A stretch of DNA of 64,000 nucleotides, from contig NZ_AP022569.1 in the NCBI RefSeq assembly GCF_010727945.1, positions 2,604,001 to 2,668,000 on the forward strand. The letters are read 5' to 3'. This DNA is from Mycobacterium cookii (GTDB lineage: Bacteria > Actinomycetota > Actinomycetes > Mycobacteriales > Mycobacteriaceae). The notes beneath the pieces were generated by a model, which saw nothing but the letters and a program-made list of their open reading frames with translations, was not told the DNA's origin and made no database searches. Each line of letters opens with the position of its first letter. The stretch's first letter is position 1. Made by a program: the position numbers and the translations under genes. Below are positions 24,891-35,130 of the stretch, piece after piece.

Positions 24891-26135
24891 TCACCAGTTC
24901 ACCGGCAGTTCGTAGACGCCATAGGCGAGTCGGTCGTGCTTGAACGGAATGTCGTCGATCGGCACGGCGAGTTCCAACGTGGGAATCCGGCGGAACAGAG
25001 TGTGGAAAACGATCTGCAGTTCGGCCCGGGCGAGCTGCTGACCGACGCACTGATGCCGACCGTAACCGAACGCGACGTGTTGGCCGGCACCCGAGCGGTG
25101 CAGGTACAGCCGATCGGGCTCGGTGAATTCCTCGGCATCCCAGTTGGCCGGGGCCAGGTCGATGATGATGCCCTCGCCGGCACGGATGACTTCACCGGCG
25201 ATTTCGATGTCCTCAGCCGCAACCCGGCGCTGGCCGTTCTGGATGATGGACAGGTAGCGCAGCAGTTCCTCGACGGCGTTCGCAACGACTTTCGGGTCGT
25301 CGGTCTCGCGCAGCACCGCCGCCTGGTCGGGATATTGCAGCAGCGCCAGTACGCCCAGACCGATCATGTTGGCGGTGGTTTCATGACCGGCGATCAGCAG
25401 GCCGGTGCCCAGCTGCGCGGCCTCCTTGACGCTGAGCTCGCCGGCCTTGACCCGTTCCGCCAGATCCGACACCGCATCCTCGGCCGGATTTTCCATCTTG
25501 GCCTCGACGAGTTGAGCCAGGTACTTGTGCAGGCTCATCGCGCCCTTCATGGTGTCCTCGGCGGCGGCATACCGCGCGAGGCCGACATTGGCGTGGTGCT
25601 GGAACATCTCGGCGTCCTCGTAGGGCACGCCGAGCAGTTGGCTGATCACCAGTGAGGGCACCGGCAGGGCAAGCGCCGAGACGATCTCGCCGGGCTGCGG
25701 CCCAGCCAGCATGGCATCGATCGCGTCGTCGGTGATCTGCTGGATCGCCGGCCGCAGACCTTCGACCCGCTTGAAGGTGAACGGCTTCGACAACATCCGG
25801 CGAAACCTGGTGTGCTCCTCGGCATCTGCGGTGAAGACCGACCTCGGACGCTTGTGCACTGTCGACAGCATGCCCTCGTTCCAGTGCGGAAAGCCGGGGC
25901 GCCGGTCGTCGACGCTGACGCGCGAGTCGGAGAACAGCGTTCGTACCGCCTCGTATCCGGTGATGAGCCACGGGGTGCTGCCGTCCCAGATCTTGACTCG
26001 GGACAGCGGCCGCGCCTCGGCAAGCGCCATCACGTCTGGTGGCGGTGCGAACGGGCAGCCTGCGGCCCGTGCCATCGGATATTCCGGGACGTCCGGGATC
26101 GTCTCGGTGGCGCTACCGGTGAGCGTGTCGGACAC
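24891..26135 (-). CDS. Cytochrome P450, CYP105-like
   Basis: A 414-residue soluble P450. GCPFAPPPDV near residue 26 is typical of the CYP105 group. The I-helix is LLIAGHETTANMIGLG, the K-helix ExxR is EELLRYL, and the haem loop FGYGRHQCVGQQLARAEL contains the Cys ligand. The ferredoxin encoded 3 nt upstream is the obvious electron donor; a ferredoxin reductase is not adjacent. The order TetR, ferredoxin, P450 on one strand makes an inducible monooxygenase likely. The family assignment rests on motifs only, not a full comparison. Confidence 0.92.
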   Translation of the reverse strand: MSDTLTGSATETIPDVPEYPMARAAGCPFAPPPDVMALAEARPLSRVKIWDGSTPWLITGYEAVRTLFSDSRVSVDDRRPGFPHWNEGMLSTVHKRPRSVFTADAEEHTRFRRMLSKPFTFKRVEGLRPAIQQITDDAIDAMLAGPQPGEIVSALALPVPSLVISQLLGVPYEDAEMFQHHANVGLARYAAAEDTMKGAMSLHKYLAQLVEAKMENPAEDAVSDLAERVKAGELSVKEAAQLGTGLLIAGHETTANMIGLGVLALLQYPDQAAVLRETDDPKVVANAVEELLRYLSIIQNGQRRVAAEDIEIAGEVIRAGEGIIIDLAPANWDAEEFTEPDRLYLHRSGAGQHVAFGYGRHQCVGQQLARAELQIVFHTLFRRIPTLELAVPIDDIPFKHDRLAYGVYELPVNW

Positions 26136-26138
26136 TTC

Positions 26139-26339
26139 TCACTCCTCGATGTGGATGGCTAGTGCCGGGCAGCCTGCCTCGGCCTTGCGAGCGTTGTCGG
26201 CCTGATCGGCGGGCGGGTTCTCGTCGAGAACGACGACGACTCCGTCATCGTCGCGCTGGTCGAAGATCTCCGGCGCATGCATCACGCAATTTCCCGATGA
26301 TGCGCATTTGTCCTGATCCACAGTTACTTTCATCATCAA
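26139..26339 (-). CDS. [3Fe-4S]-type ferredoxin, P450 partner
   Basis: A 66-residue small iron-sulfur protein. Cys12 and Cys18 (CASSGNC, a C-x5-C spacing) and one Cys in AGCPALAI give three ligands. The position that would be the fourth Cys of a [4Fe-4S] ferredoxin is Ser15/Gly16, so a [3Fe-4S] cluster is expected. This is the normal electron donor type for mycobacterial P450s. It lies 3 nt before the P450 gene and 6 nt after the TetR stop. The start is ATG at 26339 or the next codon (ATGATG), behind a weak AGAAGAAG. Confidence 0.92.
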   Translation of the reverse strand: MMMKVTVDQDKCASSGNCVMHAPEIFDQRDDDGVVVVLDENPPADQADNARKAEAGCPALAIHIEE

Positions 26340-26345
26340 CTTCTT

Positions 26346-27026
26346 CTAATCGTGCGGCGTGACGGGCGCCAGCCACAGACCCACCACCGCGTCGATGAGA
26401 CGGGTCCCGGCCGCCTCCCACGACGACCAGGGCGCGGATGCGCCGGCGGCCAAGGCCCGTTCACGATCCGCGCAGGTGTGCATCAGAAGGTTGCGCGCCA
26501 TCAGATTGCGTTCCACCCGGACGTCGACCGGAAGTTCGGGAAGACACCGGTTGATCCCGTCGATCACCTGAACCAGCGAGTCGGACGACAGCGCGTCCTT
26601 GACGACGATGTTGTAGTACGCGGGATCGGTCATCACCTGCGCGGCGAAGCGCGCGTACCAGCTCGGATTGCCCAGAGCCGCAAGGTGATCGGTGAGCGGG
26701 CGCACCAGGCAGGCGACCCAGCTCCGCATGTCGCCGGCCTCATCGGACTGCAGGGTCCGCGCGACCATGTCTTCCCGCAGACGTTCGATCGGTTCCCGGT
26801 GCCGTTGCTCGATGGCCCGCACCAGATCCGTCTTGGTGCCGAAGTGATAGCCGACCGCGGCGTTGTTTCCCTGCCCGGCAGCCTCGCTGACCTGGCGGTT
26901 GGAAACGGCGAAAACACCATGCTCGGCGAACAGCCGCTCGGCCGCGGTCAGGATCGCCTCCTGTGTGGTGCTGGCCCGCTCGCTGCGCGCGGCCCTCGCA
27001 GTAGTCACCCGGCCAGTCAACGCCAC
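26346..27026 (-). CDS. TetR family transcriptional regulator
   Basis: A 226-residue TetR regulator. The DNA-binding domain covers residues 18-70 (STTQEAILTAAERLFAEHG, NRQVSEAAGQGNNAAVGYHFGTKTDLVRAI), and the YHFGTK helix is classical. The C-terminal half is hydrophobic-rich and ligand-binding. It is first in the ferredoxin-P450 operon, and one of two identical 21-bp operators (27035) lies 8 nt upstream of its start, so autoregulation is likely. The GTG at 27026 is weakly supported; a GTG seven codons later is a possible alternative. The ligand is unknown. Confidence 0.9.
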   Translation of the reverse strand: MALTGRVTTARAARSERASTTQEAILTAAERLFAEHGVFAVSNRQVSEAAGQGNNAAVGYHFGTKTDLVRAIEQRHREPIERLREDMVARTLQSDEAGDMRSWVACLVRPLTDHLAALGNPSWYARFAAQVMTDPAYYNIVVKDALSSDSLVQVIDGINRCLPELPVDVRVERNLMARNLLMHTCADRERALAAGASAPWSSWEAAGTRLIDAVVGLWLAPVTPHD

Positions 27027-27034
27027 CCCACTGA

Positions 27035-27055
27035 TTAAGTCAAGTGATTGATTTA
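27035..27055. promoter_or_regulatory. TetR-type operator, copy 1 (AAGTCAA-N4-TTGATTT core)
   Basis: The core is a palindrome AAnTCAA-N4-TTGAnTT. All 21 bases are identical to the copy at 27897. It lies between the SDR stop (which it overlaps) and the start of the TetR gene at 27026, the normal place for an autoregulatory site. Confidence 0.75.
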
Positions 27056-27868
27056 ATTCTTTTCTTCGCTCCGACGGCGTACGACTTTCCCGGCGGCCGT
27101 TCCGCCGTCGACGCGCATCACGGTGCCCGTGACGTAACGGGACCGGTCGCCGGCGAGATACAACGCGGCCTCGGCCACGTCTTCGGGCGTACCTTCGCGT
27201 TGCAGCGGGCGGTCGGCGCGCATCTGCGCGCGGAGCTTCTGCTCGAAGCGTTCGAGTTCTTCACGCGTCTTGCCCGAGGTCGACGACGCGAGGATCGGCG
27301 TGGGGATGCTGCCCGGCGCGATGGCGTTGACCCGCACATCAAAGTGCGCCAGCTCGATTGCGGACGACTTCGTGAACATGATGACCGCCGCCTTGGATGC
27401 ACGGTAGGCCATGACTCCCCCGCCGGCCTGGATCCCTCCGATCGATGACATGTTGATGATCGACCCGCCACCGCTGGTCGCCATCTGCCGCGCCGCATCG
27501 CGGGTGCCCGCCATCACGCCGAGGACGTTCACCGCCATGACGCGCTGGAAGTCGGCGAGGTCGTCGTCGAGGAAACTGCGATGCATCTTGCTGGAGATGC
27601 CGGCGTTGTTCACCATCACGTCGAGGCGGCCGAAGGTCTCGATGGCACTCGAGACCAGTGCGCCGACTTGCGCCGGGTCGGAGACGTCGACCGACCGGAA
27701 CGTCACGTCGGCGCCGATCGTGGCGGCGAAGTCTTCGCCGCGATCGCGTTCGATGTCGGCGATCACCACCCGTGCGCCCTCGGCGACGAACTTTTCGACG
27801 ATGCCGGCACCGATGCCCGAGGCGCCGCCAGTGACGATCGCGACCTTGCCGATCAGTTCGTTGACCAT
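27053..27868 (-). CDS. SDR family NAD(P)-dependent oxidoreductase
   Basis: A 271-residue classical SDR: GKVAIVTGGASGIGAGI with TGGASGIG, NNAGISS, NMSSIGG with the catalytic Ser, and YRASK where most have YxxxK with Ala or Ser. The C-terminus is MRVDGGTAAGKVV. The ATG has no clear ribosome site. It sits 26 nt upstream of the TetR gene on the same strand, with identical operators before its start and after its stop. This layout suggests separate repressible promoters for the SDR and for the TetR-ferredoxin-P450 operon. Confidence 0.9.
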   Translation of the reverse strand: MVNELIGKVAIVTGGASGIGAGIVEKFVAEGARVVIADIERDRGEDFAATIGADVTFRSVDVSDPAQVGALVSSAIETFGRLDVMVNNAGISSKMHRSFLDDDLADFQRVMAVNVLGVMAGTRDAARQMATSGGGSIINMSSIGGIQAGGGVMAYRASKAAVIMFTKSSAIELAHFDVRVNAIAPGSIPTPILASSTSGKTREELERFEQKLRAQMRADRPLQREGTPEDVAEAALYLAGDRSRYVTGTVMRVDGGTAAGKVVRRRSEEKN

Positions 27869-27896
27869 GTCGATGAGTTAATCGGCGCAGCGCTAC

Positions 27897-27917
27897 TTAA
27901 GTCAAGTGATTGATTTA
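27897..27917. promoter_or_regulatory. TetR-type operator, copy 2 (AAGTCAA-N4-TTGATTT core)
   Basis: This is an exact 21-base copy of the site at 27035. It lies 28 nt upstream of the SDR start on the minus strand and about 190 nt upstream of pstS3 on the plus strand. Control of the SDR by the TetR at 26346 is the simplest reading. Confidence 0.75.
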
Positions 27918-28107
27918 TGCGGCGCCAAGTTGCGACGTAGACCGCGGTGCTACGTTCGGCGTGGTGAGCCGATTTGTTTACTTCAAATCCTCCCAGCGTT
28001 CGTTTAGAGCAGCCACGCTTCCGACTGTCGGCACTGGCTTGCGGTCCGGCTTGGTCCCGTGGCGCAGTGAAAGAAACTCATCAACCCGACCGTTCAAAGG
28101 AATCGAT

Positions 28108-29220
28108 TTGCGACTCAACCGATTTGGCGCAGCGCTGAGCGTGCTGGCATCCGGCGCACTCATACTGTCCGCGTGTGGCGACAACAACACCGCAAACGAA
28201 GGCAACGCAACGTCGAAGTCGTCGGCGTCGGGCGTTAACTGCGGCGGAAAGCAGACCCTGAAAGCCAGCGGGTCCACCGCGCAGGCAAATGCGATGGCTC
28301 GGTTCGTCAACGCCTTCGAGCAGGCGTGCCCGGGTCAGACCTTGAACTACACGGCCAACGGGTCGGGTGCCGGAATCAACGAGTTCGTCGGCAAACAGAC
28401 CGACTTCGGTGGATCCGATTCGGCCCTGAGCGACGATGAGCACACCAAGGCGCAGCAGCGGTGCGGTTCGCCCGCGTGGGATCTGCCGGTGGTGTTCGGG
28501 CCGATCGCGGTGACCTACAACGTCAGCGGCGTGACCACGCTGGCCCTGGACGGGCCGACCACGGCGAAGATCTTCAATGGCGCGATCAAGAACTGGAATG
28601 ACCCGGCAATCGGGGCACTCAACAAGGGCACCACGCTGCCCGATCTGCCCATTCACGTGGTGTTCCGCAGTGACCAGTCGGGCACGACCGACAACTTCCA
28701 GCACTACCTCGACGGCGCATCCGACGGGGCGTGGGGCAAGGGCGCCGGAAAGTCCTTCAGCGGCGGTGTCGGTGAGGGCGCCAAGGGCAACGACGGCACC
28801 TCCGCGGCGATCAAGAGCACTCCCGGATCGATCACCTACAACGAGTGGTCGTTCGCCCAGGGCCAGAAGCTGAACATGGCCAGGATCGTCACATCGGCAG
28901 GACCCGACCCGGTAGCGATCAGTTCCGATTCGGTCGGCAAGACGATCGCCGGCGCCAAGATCAAAGGTCAGGGCAACGACCTGATCCTCGACACGCTGTC
29001 GTTCTACAAGCCGACGCAGGCGGGCGCGTACCCGATCGTGTTGGCGACGTATGAGGTTGTCTGCTCGAAGTACTCCGACAGCCAGGTCGGCACCGCGGTC
29101 AAGGCGTTCTTGCAGGCCACGATCGGACCCGGCCAGAAGGGCCTGGCGGACAACGGCTACATCCCTATCCCCGACGGTTTCAAGACAGGGCTGTCAACAG
29201 CGGTCAACGCCATCTCCTGA
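28108..29220 (+). CDS. pstS3: Phosphate ABC transporter phosphate-binding lipoprotein PstS3
   Basis: High-affinity phosphate-binding protein anchored outside the membrane. The 370-residue length equals M. tuberculosis PstS3. The lipobox is LSAC with lipidated Cys23. Phosphate-site motifs are [30 protein letters not shown] and [13 protein letters not shown] chose the TTG at 28108 because AAAGGA precedes it by 6 nt and the signal peptide begins there; an upstream start would add an implausible extension. It is followed by pstC2 and pstA1 in the order known for M. tuberculosis. A SenX3-RegX3 site is expected upstream but I could not identify one. Confidence 0.95.
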   Translation: MRLNRFGAALSVLASGALILSACGDNNTANEGNATSKSSASGVNCGGKQTLKASGSTAQANAMARFVNAFEQACPGQTLNYTANGSGAGINEFVGKQTDFGGSDSALSDDEHTKAQQRCGSPAWDLPVVFGPIAVTYNVSGVTTLALDGPTTAKIFNGAIKNWNDPAIGALNKGTTLPDLPIHVVFRSDQSGTTDNFQHYLDGASDGAWGKGAGKSFSGGVGEGAKGNDGTSAAIKSTPGSITYNEWSFAQGQKLNMARIVTSAGPDPVAISSDSVGKTIAGAKIKGQGNDLILDTLSFYKPTQAGAYPIVLATYEVVCSKYSDSQVGTAVKAFLQATIGPGQKGLADNGYIPIPDGFKTGLSTAVNAIS

Positions 29221-29223
29221 GCG

Positions 29224-30198
29224 ATGACCCTCACGTCGACCGCGGCGGTGCCCGTGCCTAAAACCAGCGAAAAGCCGAGGGCGCGGGTGGGTGACCGAGT
29301 GTTCAAAGCGCTCGCCGCCATGGCCGGTTCGACGGTCATCATCGCGATGGCGATGATCGGGATATTCCTTCTGATCAAAGCGATCCCCGCACTGCGCGCC
29401 AACCACGCGAATTTCTTCACCAGCGCGCAGTTCGACACCACCGGCGGCAACCTGGCGTTCGGCATCCGCGACCTGTTCATGGTGACGGTGCTGAGCTCGC
29501 TGTGGGCGATGGCGCTGGCGGTACCGATTGCGATCGGCATCGCGATATTCCTGACCCAATACGCACCGGCCAGATTGTCACGCCCCTTCGGCGCGATCGT
29601 CGATCTGCTCGCCGCGGTGCCGTCGATCGTCTTCGGGTTATGGGGAATCTTCGTGCTGGCTCCGCAGCTCGAACCGATCGAGTCACTGCTCAACCGCGAG
29701 CTCGGGTGGCTGTTTCTCTTCAAGGCGGGCGACGTGTCCATGGCCGGCGGCGGCAACATCTTCACGGCCGGCGTGGTGCTTGCAGTGATGGTCCTGCCCA
29801 TCATCACCTCGGTGTCGCGCGAAGTGTTCCGGCAGACCCCGACCAGCCACACCGAAGCCGCGCAGGCGCTGGGCGCGACCAAATGGGAGGTGGTACGGAT
29901 GACCGTGCTGCCGTTCGGTCGCAGCGGAGCCGTGGCCGCATCGATGCTCGGGTTGGGTCGCGCTCTGGGCGAAACCGTTGCGGTGCTGATCATCCTGCGC
30001 GCGTCCGCTTCCGCGGGGGCGTGGTCACTGTTTGACGGCGGCTACACGTTTGCGTCTAAAATTGCCTCCGCGGCAAGCGAATTCAGCGAACCGCTGCCCA
30101 CCGGAGCGTACATCTCGGCTGGATTCGTGCTCTTCGTCCTGACGTTCCTGGTGAACGCCGCCGCGCGCGCGGTCGTCGGCAGGGCGGTCAAAGTATGA
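29224..30198 (+). CDS. pstC2: Phosphate ABC transporter permease PstC2
   Basis: Integral membrane subunit of the Pst phosphate importer, 324 residues, the M. tuberculosis length. Six membrane segments are visible, with a long first periplasmic loop ([18 protein letters not shown]). The ABC-docking loop is [20 protein letters not shown] (EAAxxxGxxxxxxxxxxxLP). It begins 3 nt after the pstS3 stop and overlaps pstA1 by ATGA, so the three are one operon. No ATPase gene (pstB) is in the window. Confidence 0.95.
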   Translation: MTLTSTAAVPVPKTSEKPRARVGDRVFKALAAMAGSTVIIAMAMIGIFLLIKAIPALRANHANFFTSAQFDTTGGNLAFGIRDLFMVTVLSSLWAMALAVPIAIGIAIFLTQYAPARLSRPFGAIVDLLAAVPSIVFGLWGIFVLAPQLEPIESLLNRELGWLFLFKAGDVSMAGGGNIFTAGVVLAVMVLPIITSVSREVFRQTPTSHTEAAQALGATKWEVVRMTVLPFGRSGAVAASMLGLGRALGETVAVLIILRASASAGAWSLFDGGYTFASKIASAASEFSEPLPTGAYISAGFVLFVLTFLVNAAARAVVGRAVKV

Positions 30199-31136
30199 GC
30201 GGGCCGCGGCTCAGCGTGCCTGTCAAGGCGTCGGCCGTCGCGCCGATCAGTATCGGTCGAAGGCTCAAAAACAGAGTCGCGGCAACGTTTTTCGTCGCGT
30301 CGTTCGTCATCGCGTTGGTGCCACTGGTCTGGCTGCTGTGGATTGTCGTGCAACGAGGCTGGTTCGCGATCACACAGCCCGGCTGGTGGAGCCACTCACT
30401 GCGCGGGGTGCTGCCCGAGCAGTTTGCCGGCGGGGTCTATCACGCACTGTTCGGCACGGTGGCCCAGGCAGCTGTGGCGGCTATTATCGCTGTGCCACTG
30501 GGATTCATGACCGCGGTGCTCCTGGCCGAATATCAGACCAGCCGACTGGCCCGATACACCACCTTCATGGTCGACGTGCTGGCCGGGCTGCCCTCGATCG
30601 TGGCGGCGTTGTTCATCTTCAGCCTCTGGATCGCCACCATGGGATTTCAGCAGAGCGGGTTCGCGGTGTCACTCGCGCTGGTCCTGCTGATGTTGCCGGT
30701 CGTGGTGCGCTCCAACGAGGAGATGCTCCGGCTGGTGCCCAACGATCTGCGAGAAGCCAGCTACGCGTTAGGGATTCCCAAGTGGAAGACCACCATGCGC
30801 ATCGTCGTCCCGATCGCGTTGCCGGGCATCATCACCGGCGTACTGTTGGCGATCGCACGAGTAATGGGCGAGACCGCACCCGTGCTGGTGCTGGTCGGTT
30901 ACAGCCGATCGGTCAACTTCGACATATTCAACGGCAATATGGCGTCGCTGCCGTTGCTGATCTACTCCGAACTCAACAACCCGGAACATGCCGGATTCCT
31001 GCGGGTTTGGGGTGCCGCACTGACGTTGATCATCGTCGTCGCGCTGATCTATCTGATGGCCGCCGTAGCCAGTCGGCTGATGACGAATCCGGTGGCGCTG
31101 ACCAAGGCCAAGCGGGCCGGTCGCGCGACTACTTAG
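30195..31136 (+). CDS. pstA1: Phosphate ABC transporter permease PstA1
   Basis: Second permease subunit of the Pst importer (313 residues). The membrane segments begin near residue 30. The ATPase-docking loop is [26 protein letters not shown]. The start overlaps pstC2 by ATGA. Its 3' end overlaps the convergent pknD gene by 8 nt, so transcription of the two operons meets head-on with no room for a conventional terminator. Confidence 0.95.
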   Translation: MSGPRLSVPVKASAVAPISIGRRLKNRVAATFFVASFVIALVPLVWLLWIVVQRGWFAITQPGWWSHSLRGVLPEQFAGGVYHALFGTVAQAAVAAIIAVPLGFMTAVLLAEYQTSRLARYTTFMVDVLAGLPSIVAALFIFSLWIATMGFQQSGFAVSLALVLLMLPVVVRSNEEMLRLVPNDLREASYALGIPKWKTTMRIVVPIALPGIITGVLLAIARVMGETAPVLVLVGYSRSVNFDIFNGNMASLPLLIYSELNNPEHAGFLRVWGAALTLIIVVALIYLMAAVASRLMTNPVALTKAKRAGRATT

Positions 31137-33057
31137 CGCACCCGGCCACCAGAAGCTTGAGCACCCGGTCGTTACCACGGTCGGCCACGTACACATTGGC
31201 GTCTTTGTCGAGCGCGAGCTGCAGCGGTGTGTTGAGGCCGTCGAGCGGCAGCGGGGTCGCCACGTTGGAGCCGGCGGGCAGTTTCAGCACCTGATTGTTG
31301 TCGTGCTCGCTGACGAAGACATTGCCTTCGCCGTCGGCGGCGATGCCCCAGGGCACCCCGATTCCGTTGAACGGCAAGACCGTTTGCTCGCTGGAGCCTG
31401 CCGCCAACTTCACCACTCTGTTGTTGTCGGAGTCGGTGACGTAGACATCGCCTGCGCCGTCCACGGCCACCCCGTCGGGATTATTCAGACCGTTGAACGG
31501 CAGGACGGTCGGGGTGTTGGTGCCGGCCGGTAGCTTGACGACACGGTTGTTGCCCCGGTCGGCGACGTAGACGTTGCCGGCGCTGTCGACCACCACGCCT
31601 TCGGGGTAGCTCAGGCCGGTGAACGGCAGCTGCGTCTGGTTGTTGGATCCGGCCGGCAGCATGACGACGCGGTGGTTGAAGTCCGTGACATACACCGCTC
31701 CGGCAGAATCCACCGCCACATCCTGGGGCTGGTACAGACCGGTGAACGGCAGGACCGTCGGCGTATCCGACCCAGGAGTCAGCTTCACCACCCGGCCGTA
31801 CATGCCCTGATTGGTCACGTACACGGCACCCGCCGAATCCACTGCCACCCCGCCGGGTGAGAGACGGAAGTTGAGTCCGTTGAACGGCAACACATTTTGC
31901 CCGCACGCCTCGGCCGTCGACGCGCCGTGGTGCGGTCTGACGACATATCCGAACGCAGCGACGAGCAGGACGACGGCGGCGCCGATCAGCATCCACAGCT
32001 TGCGCCTGTCGCGACGCGGCGGCCCGCTGGGAGTGAAGTCGGGTTGGTGGGCGCCGTCCGGTGTCGCGTTGGCCGGGGGGTAACTGCTCCAGCCGCCCCC
32101 GCCGGCGGGGGGCGCCGCCCAACTACGGGCGCCCGTGCCGGCGGCGGCGGCCGGGCGAATCAGGGTGTGAGCATTGGCGGCGTCCTCGGTGTGCTGCAAG
32201 ATGCTCTCGGCCTGGTGCTGTTCGGGTGCGGTCAGTGCGTGCAGGGCTGCGTTGGCCAGGTCACCGGCGCTGAGGTAACGCTCCGCGGGATTCTTGGCCA
32301 TGCCCTTGGCGACCACGTCATCCAGCGCCGCGGGGATCCGTCCGGGCCGCAGCCGGCTGGGCCGGGGGGCGGGTTCCATCAGATGTGCGGCGACCAACCG
32401 TTCAATGCTGTCGGCGCGGAACGGCGGTGTCCCGGTGAGACATTCGCCCAACACGCACGCCAGCGAGTAGATGTCGGAGCGATAGGTGACTTCGTTGTCG
32501 CTGAACCGCTCCGGTGCCATGTACTTGTAAGTGCCCATCGCCGCACCGGTCTGGGTCAGCCCCGGGTCGGCGGCGGCGCGTGCAATCCCGAAATCCACCA
32601 GATAGGCGAAGTCGTCGCCGGTGATCAGCACGTTCTCCGGCTTCACATCGCGGTGCGTCACCCCACCGGCGTGCGCCGCGTCCAGTGCTGCCGCGATCTG
32701 CCGCACGATGGCCACCGCCCGCGGCGGACTCATCGGCCCGGTCCGCTTCAGCACGGCAGCGAGGTTGGCGCCGTCGATCAGCCGCATGTCCAGATACAGC
32801 TGCCCGTTGATCTCGCCATAGTCGTGGATCGGCACCACATGCGGCTCGGTCAGTCGGCCGGCGGCGCCGGCTTCGCGCTGCATCCGGGTACGAAACATCG
32901 GGTCGTCGGAGAATTGCGGCGAAATCAGCTTGAGCGCGACAACGCGACCCTTGCGGGTGTCCTCGGCCTCGTAGACCTCGCCCATCCCGCCGCGGCCCAG
33001 CAGCCGCATCAGCCGATAGGGCCCGAACCACGACCCGACTCGAGAACCCGTGTTCAC
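31129..33057 (-). CDS. pknD: Transmembrane serine/threonine protein kinase PknD
   Basis: Receptor-type Ser/Thr kinase linked to phosphate sensing and cell-envelope signalling. The kinase domain is at residues 14-275: [11 protein letters not shown], Lys43, HRDVKPEN (135-142), DFGIAR (155-160) and APERF. A juxtamembrane linker rich in Pro/Gly follows, then one membrane helix (about 353-373). The extracellular domain (385-642) has six NHL-type repeats of the form [14 protein letters not shown], a beta-propeller sensor. The length of 642 is close to M. tuberculosis PknD. The GTG start overlaps the pstS2 stop (GTGA), as expected for the pstS2-pknD operon. Confidence 0.95.
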   Translation of the reverse strand: MNTGSRVGSWFGPYRLMRLLGRGGMGEVYEAEDTRKGRVVALKLISPQFSDDPMFRTRMQREAGAAGRLTEPHVVPIHDYGEINGQLYLDMRLIDGANLAAVLKRTGPMSPPRAVAIVRQIAAALDAAHAGGVTHRDVKPENVLITGDDFAYLVDFGIARAAADPGLTQTGAAMGTYKYMAPERFSDNEVTYRSDIYSLACVLGECLTGTPPFRADSIERLVAAHLMEPAPRPSRLRPGRIPAALDDVVAKGMAKNPAERYLSAGDLANAALHALTAPEQHQAESILQHTEDAANAHTLIRPAAAAGTGARSWAAPPAGGGGWSSYPPANATPDGAHQPDFTPSGPPRRDRRKLWMLIGAAVVLLVAAFGYVVRPHHGASTAEACGQNVLPFNGLNFRLSPGGVAVDSAGAVYVTNQGMYGRVVKLTPGSDTPTVLPFTGLYQPQDVAVDSAGAVYVTDFNHRVVMLPAGSNNQTQLPFTGLSYPEGVVVDSAGNVYVADRGNNRVVKLPAGTNTPTVLPFNGLNNPDGVAVDGAGDVYVTDSDNNRVVKLAAGSSEQTVLPFNGIGVPWGIAADGEGNVFVSEHDNNQVLKLPAGSNVATPLPLDGLNTPLQLALDKDANVYVADRGNDRVLKLLVAGCAK

Positions 33058-34169
33058 GAGATACCGTCCACGGCCGCAACCAATTTCGATTGAAACGAGC
33101 TCGGCATCGGGATGTAGCCGTATTGGTCCAGGCCGTCCTGCCCTGCACCGATGGTGGCTTGCATGAACGCTTTCACCGCCACGCCGGTCGCGGAATCCGG
33201 ATACTTCGAGCAGACGATCTCATAGGTGGCCAACACGATCGGGTAGGCGCCTGCCTGCGCCGGTTTGTAGAACGACGACGTGTCGACCACCAGGTCATTG
33301 CCCTGCCCGGCGAATTTGGCCCCGGCGATCGTCTTGCCCACCGAGTCGGTGGTGATCGTCACCGGATCCGGACCGGCCGACGTCACGATCTGGGCGATGC
33401 TCAGCTGGTGGCCGACCGCGAATGACCATTCGTTGTACGTGATCGTTCCATTGGTGGATCGCAGCGCCGCCGCTGTGCCCTCGTTACCGGCCGCGCCCTG
33501 TCCGACGCCGCCGTCGAACGTCTCGTCGGTGGCTCTACCCCAGGCCCCGTCGGAGGCGGCGGCGAGATACTTCTGGAAGTTGAATGTGGTGCCGGACTTG
33601 TCACTGCGGAACACCACGTTGATCGGCGTCGCGGGCAGGTTGACGCTGGCGTTGAGCGCCTTGATGGCCGGGTCGTTCCACGTGGTGATGGCGCCGTTGA
33701 AGATCTTCGCGGCGGTGGGGCCGTCCAGGTTCAATGTCGTGACGCCGTCGAGGTTGTAGGTGACCGCGATCGGACCGAAAACCGCCGGTAGGTCCCAGGC
33801 CGGCGAACCGCACCGCTGCTGCGCCCGCTCGGGTTCGCCCTTGGCCGGGTCCAGCGGTTTGTCCGAGCCGCCGATGTCGGTCTCGTTGCTGACGAACTGC
33901 TGCACGCCGGCGCCGGAGCCATTCGCGTTGTAGTCCATGGTGAAACCCGGGCAGGCGCGGATATATGCGTAGACGAATTGCTCGATCGCATTCGTCTGCG
34001 CGGTCGAGCCGCTGGCCATGAGTTTCTTCTTGCCGCCACAGTTGACCGGCACCGATGAGTGATTCGACCCGGACGACGGGGTCGAGGCGCTGTTGTTCCC
34101 GCCGCACGCCGACAGCAGGACGCCGACGACCAGCAGGCTCAGCGCCGCGGTGCATCGGGTGGACTTCAC
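33054..34169 (-). CDS. pstS2: Phosphate ABC transporter phosphate-binding lipoprotein PstS2
   Basis: Second phosphate-binding lipoprotein, 371 residues, paralogous to pstS3 (shared [23 protein letters not shown] and [12 protein letters not shown]). The lipobox LSAC gives lipidated Cys22. I chose the GTG at 34169 because AGGAG lies 5 nt upstream and the signal peptide starts there. The position beside pknD identifies it as pstS2. In M. tuberculosis the next gene is pstB, but here an alpha/beta hydrolase follows, so the conserved block ends at this gene. Confidence 0.93.
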   Translation of the reverse strand: MKSTRCTAALSLLVVGVLLSACGGNNSASTPSSGSNHSSVPVNCGGKKKLMASGSTAQTNAIEQFVYAYIRACPGFTMDYNANGSGAGVQQFVSNETDIGGSDKPLDPAKGEPERAQQRCGSPAWDLPAVFGPIAVTYNLDGVTTLNLDGPTAAKIFNGAITTWNDPAIKALNASVNLPATPINVVFRSDKSGTTFNFQKYLAAASDGAWGRATDETFDGGVGQGAAGNEGTAAALRSTNGTITYNEWSFAVGHQLSIAQIVTSAGPDPVTITTDSVGKTIAGAKFAGQGNDLVVDTSSFYKPAQAGAYPIVLATYEIVCSKYPDSATGVAVKAFMQATIGAGQDGLDQYGYIPMPSSFQSKLVAAVDGIS

Positions 34170-34289
34170 AACAACTCCTGTTCGGCGCGCCGTCTGGTTG
34201 TAACGGGACAACTTACCGTTAACAGCAAACCGCCTGGAGCTTAATAAAAGATGAATGCCGCCTTTGTGGCAGCTTTGCGTGTGGGCGTA

Positions 34290-35123
34290 TCAGCTGGTCG
34301 GACCGGCACTGGCGAAGAATTCGAGCAGCAGTTCGTTGACGATTGAGGCCTGCTCGATCTGCGGGCAGTGGCCGGCCGCGTCGACGACGGCTGAGCGCCC
34401 CTGCGGTATCTGATCAGCGATCTGTTTGGCCCATCCGGGTGGCAGAAGCTTGTCGCAGCCACCCTCGACCACCAGCGACGGAACCGTGATGCGCTGGTAG
34501 GCGCGCTTGCTCGACGGGCTCGGCGGCGGCGGTGCGCCGGGGCGCCGGAAACGCGCCGCGGCCAGCGACTCCCAGGCTCCGGGCGCGACGCTCGATTCGT
34601 AGCGGCGCCCGACGTAGTCGTCGTCGGCGGGATACGACGGGTCGTGAAACAGCGCCTCGACGATCCGGCGCATGGCCGGCCGCGTGGCGTCGTAGTCGTA
34701 CAGCGCCTCCATGTGCTGGTTGCGCTGGATGTCGCCGCCGCCGCAGATCGCCACCAGGCTGCGCATCGGCAAGACGGGTGACTCCGAGGTGGCGTCGACC
34801 AAGAGGTTGATGGCACCCATCGAGTTGCCGACGAAATGCGCCGAGTCGATGTCCAGCACTTCGCAGAGCCGGGCGATGTGGCGAATCCGCATGCCGCGTC
34901 CATCGTTGAAGTCGATGACCTTGGCCGACTGCCCGAATCCCAGCATGTCCGGAGCCAGCACCCGGTACTCGGCGGCGAGCGCCGGTACGGTGTGCTCCCA
35001 AGCGATTTCGGCGCTGACGCCGAACTCGCCGCCGTGCAGCAGGATGACCGGGTCACCGTCGCCGGCTTCAAGATAGCCGGTGATCAGACCATCGACGACC
35101 GCGGTCCTGTGCTGAATATCCAT
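34290..35123 (-). CDS. Alpha/beta hydrolase, C-C bond (meta-cleavage product) hydrolase-like
   Basis: A 277-residue alpha/beta hydrolase. The catalytic triad is Ser in GNSMG, Asp in EGGCDKLLP and His in AGHCPQ. The oxyanion motif is LLHGGEFG. The GNSMG nucleophile elbow and the overall pattern resemble the MhpC/HsaD hydrolases that cleave ring-opened products. It is last in the long minus-strand operon that encodes an extradiol dioxygenase and a flavin hydroxylase, 7 nt after the cyclase gene. A second, more MhpC-like hydrolase lies at 42561, so this one may act on a different intermediate. Confidence 0.85.
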   Translation of the reverse strand: MDIQHRTAVVDGLITGYLEAGDGDPVILLHGGEFGVSAEIAWEHTVPALAAEYRVLAPDMLGFGQSAKVIDFNDGRGMRIRHIARLCEVLDIDSAHFVGNSMGAINLLVDATSESPVLPMRSLVAICGGGDIQRNQHMEALYDYDATRPAMRRIVEALFHDPSYPADDDYVGRRYESSVAPGAWESLAAARFRRPGAPPPPSPSSKRAYQRITVPSLVVEGGCDKLLPPGWAKQIADQIPQGRSAVVDAAGHCPQIEQASIVNELLLEFFASAGPTS

Positions 35124-35130
35124 GCTGCCC

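Noticed and set aside
31129..31900. Tandem repeats in the 3' half of pknD
   Set aside because: They are the coding repeats of the NHL beta-propeller, not a DNA repeat element or CRISPR.
34170..34289. Possible PHO/RegX3 box upstream of pstS2 (ATTCATCTTTTATTAA on the minus strand)
   Set aside because: Only one repeat-like element is visible and I could not match it to a defined mycobacterial RegX3 site.
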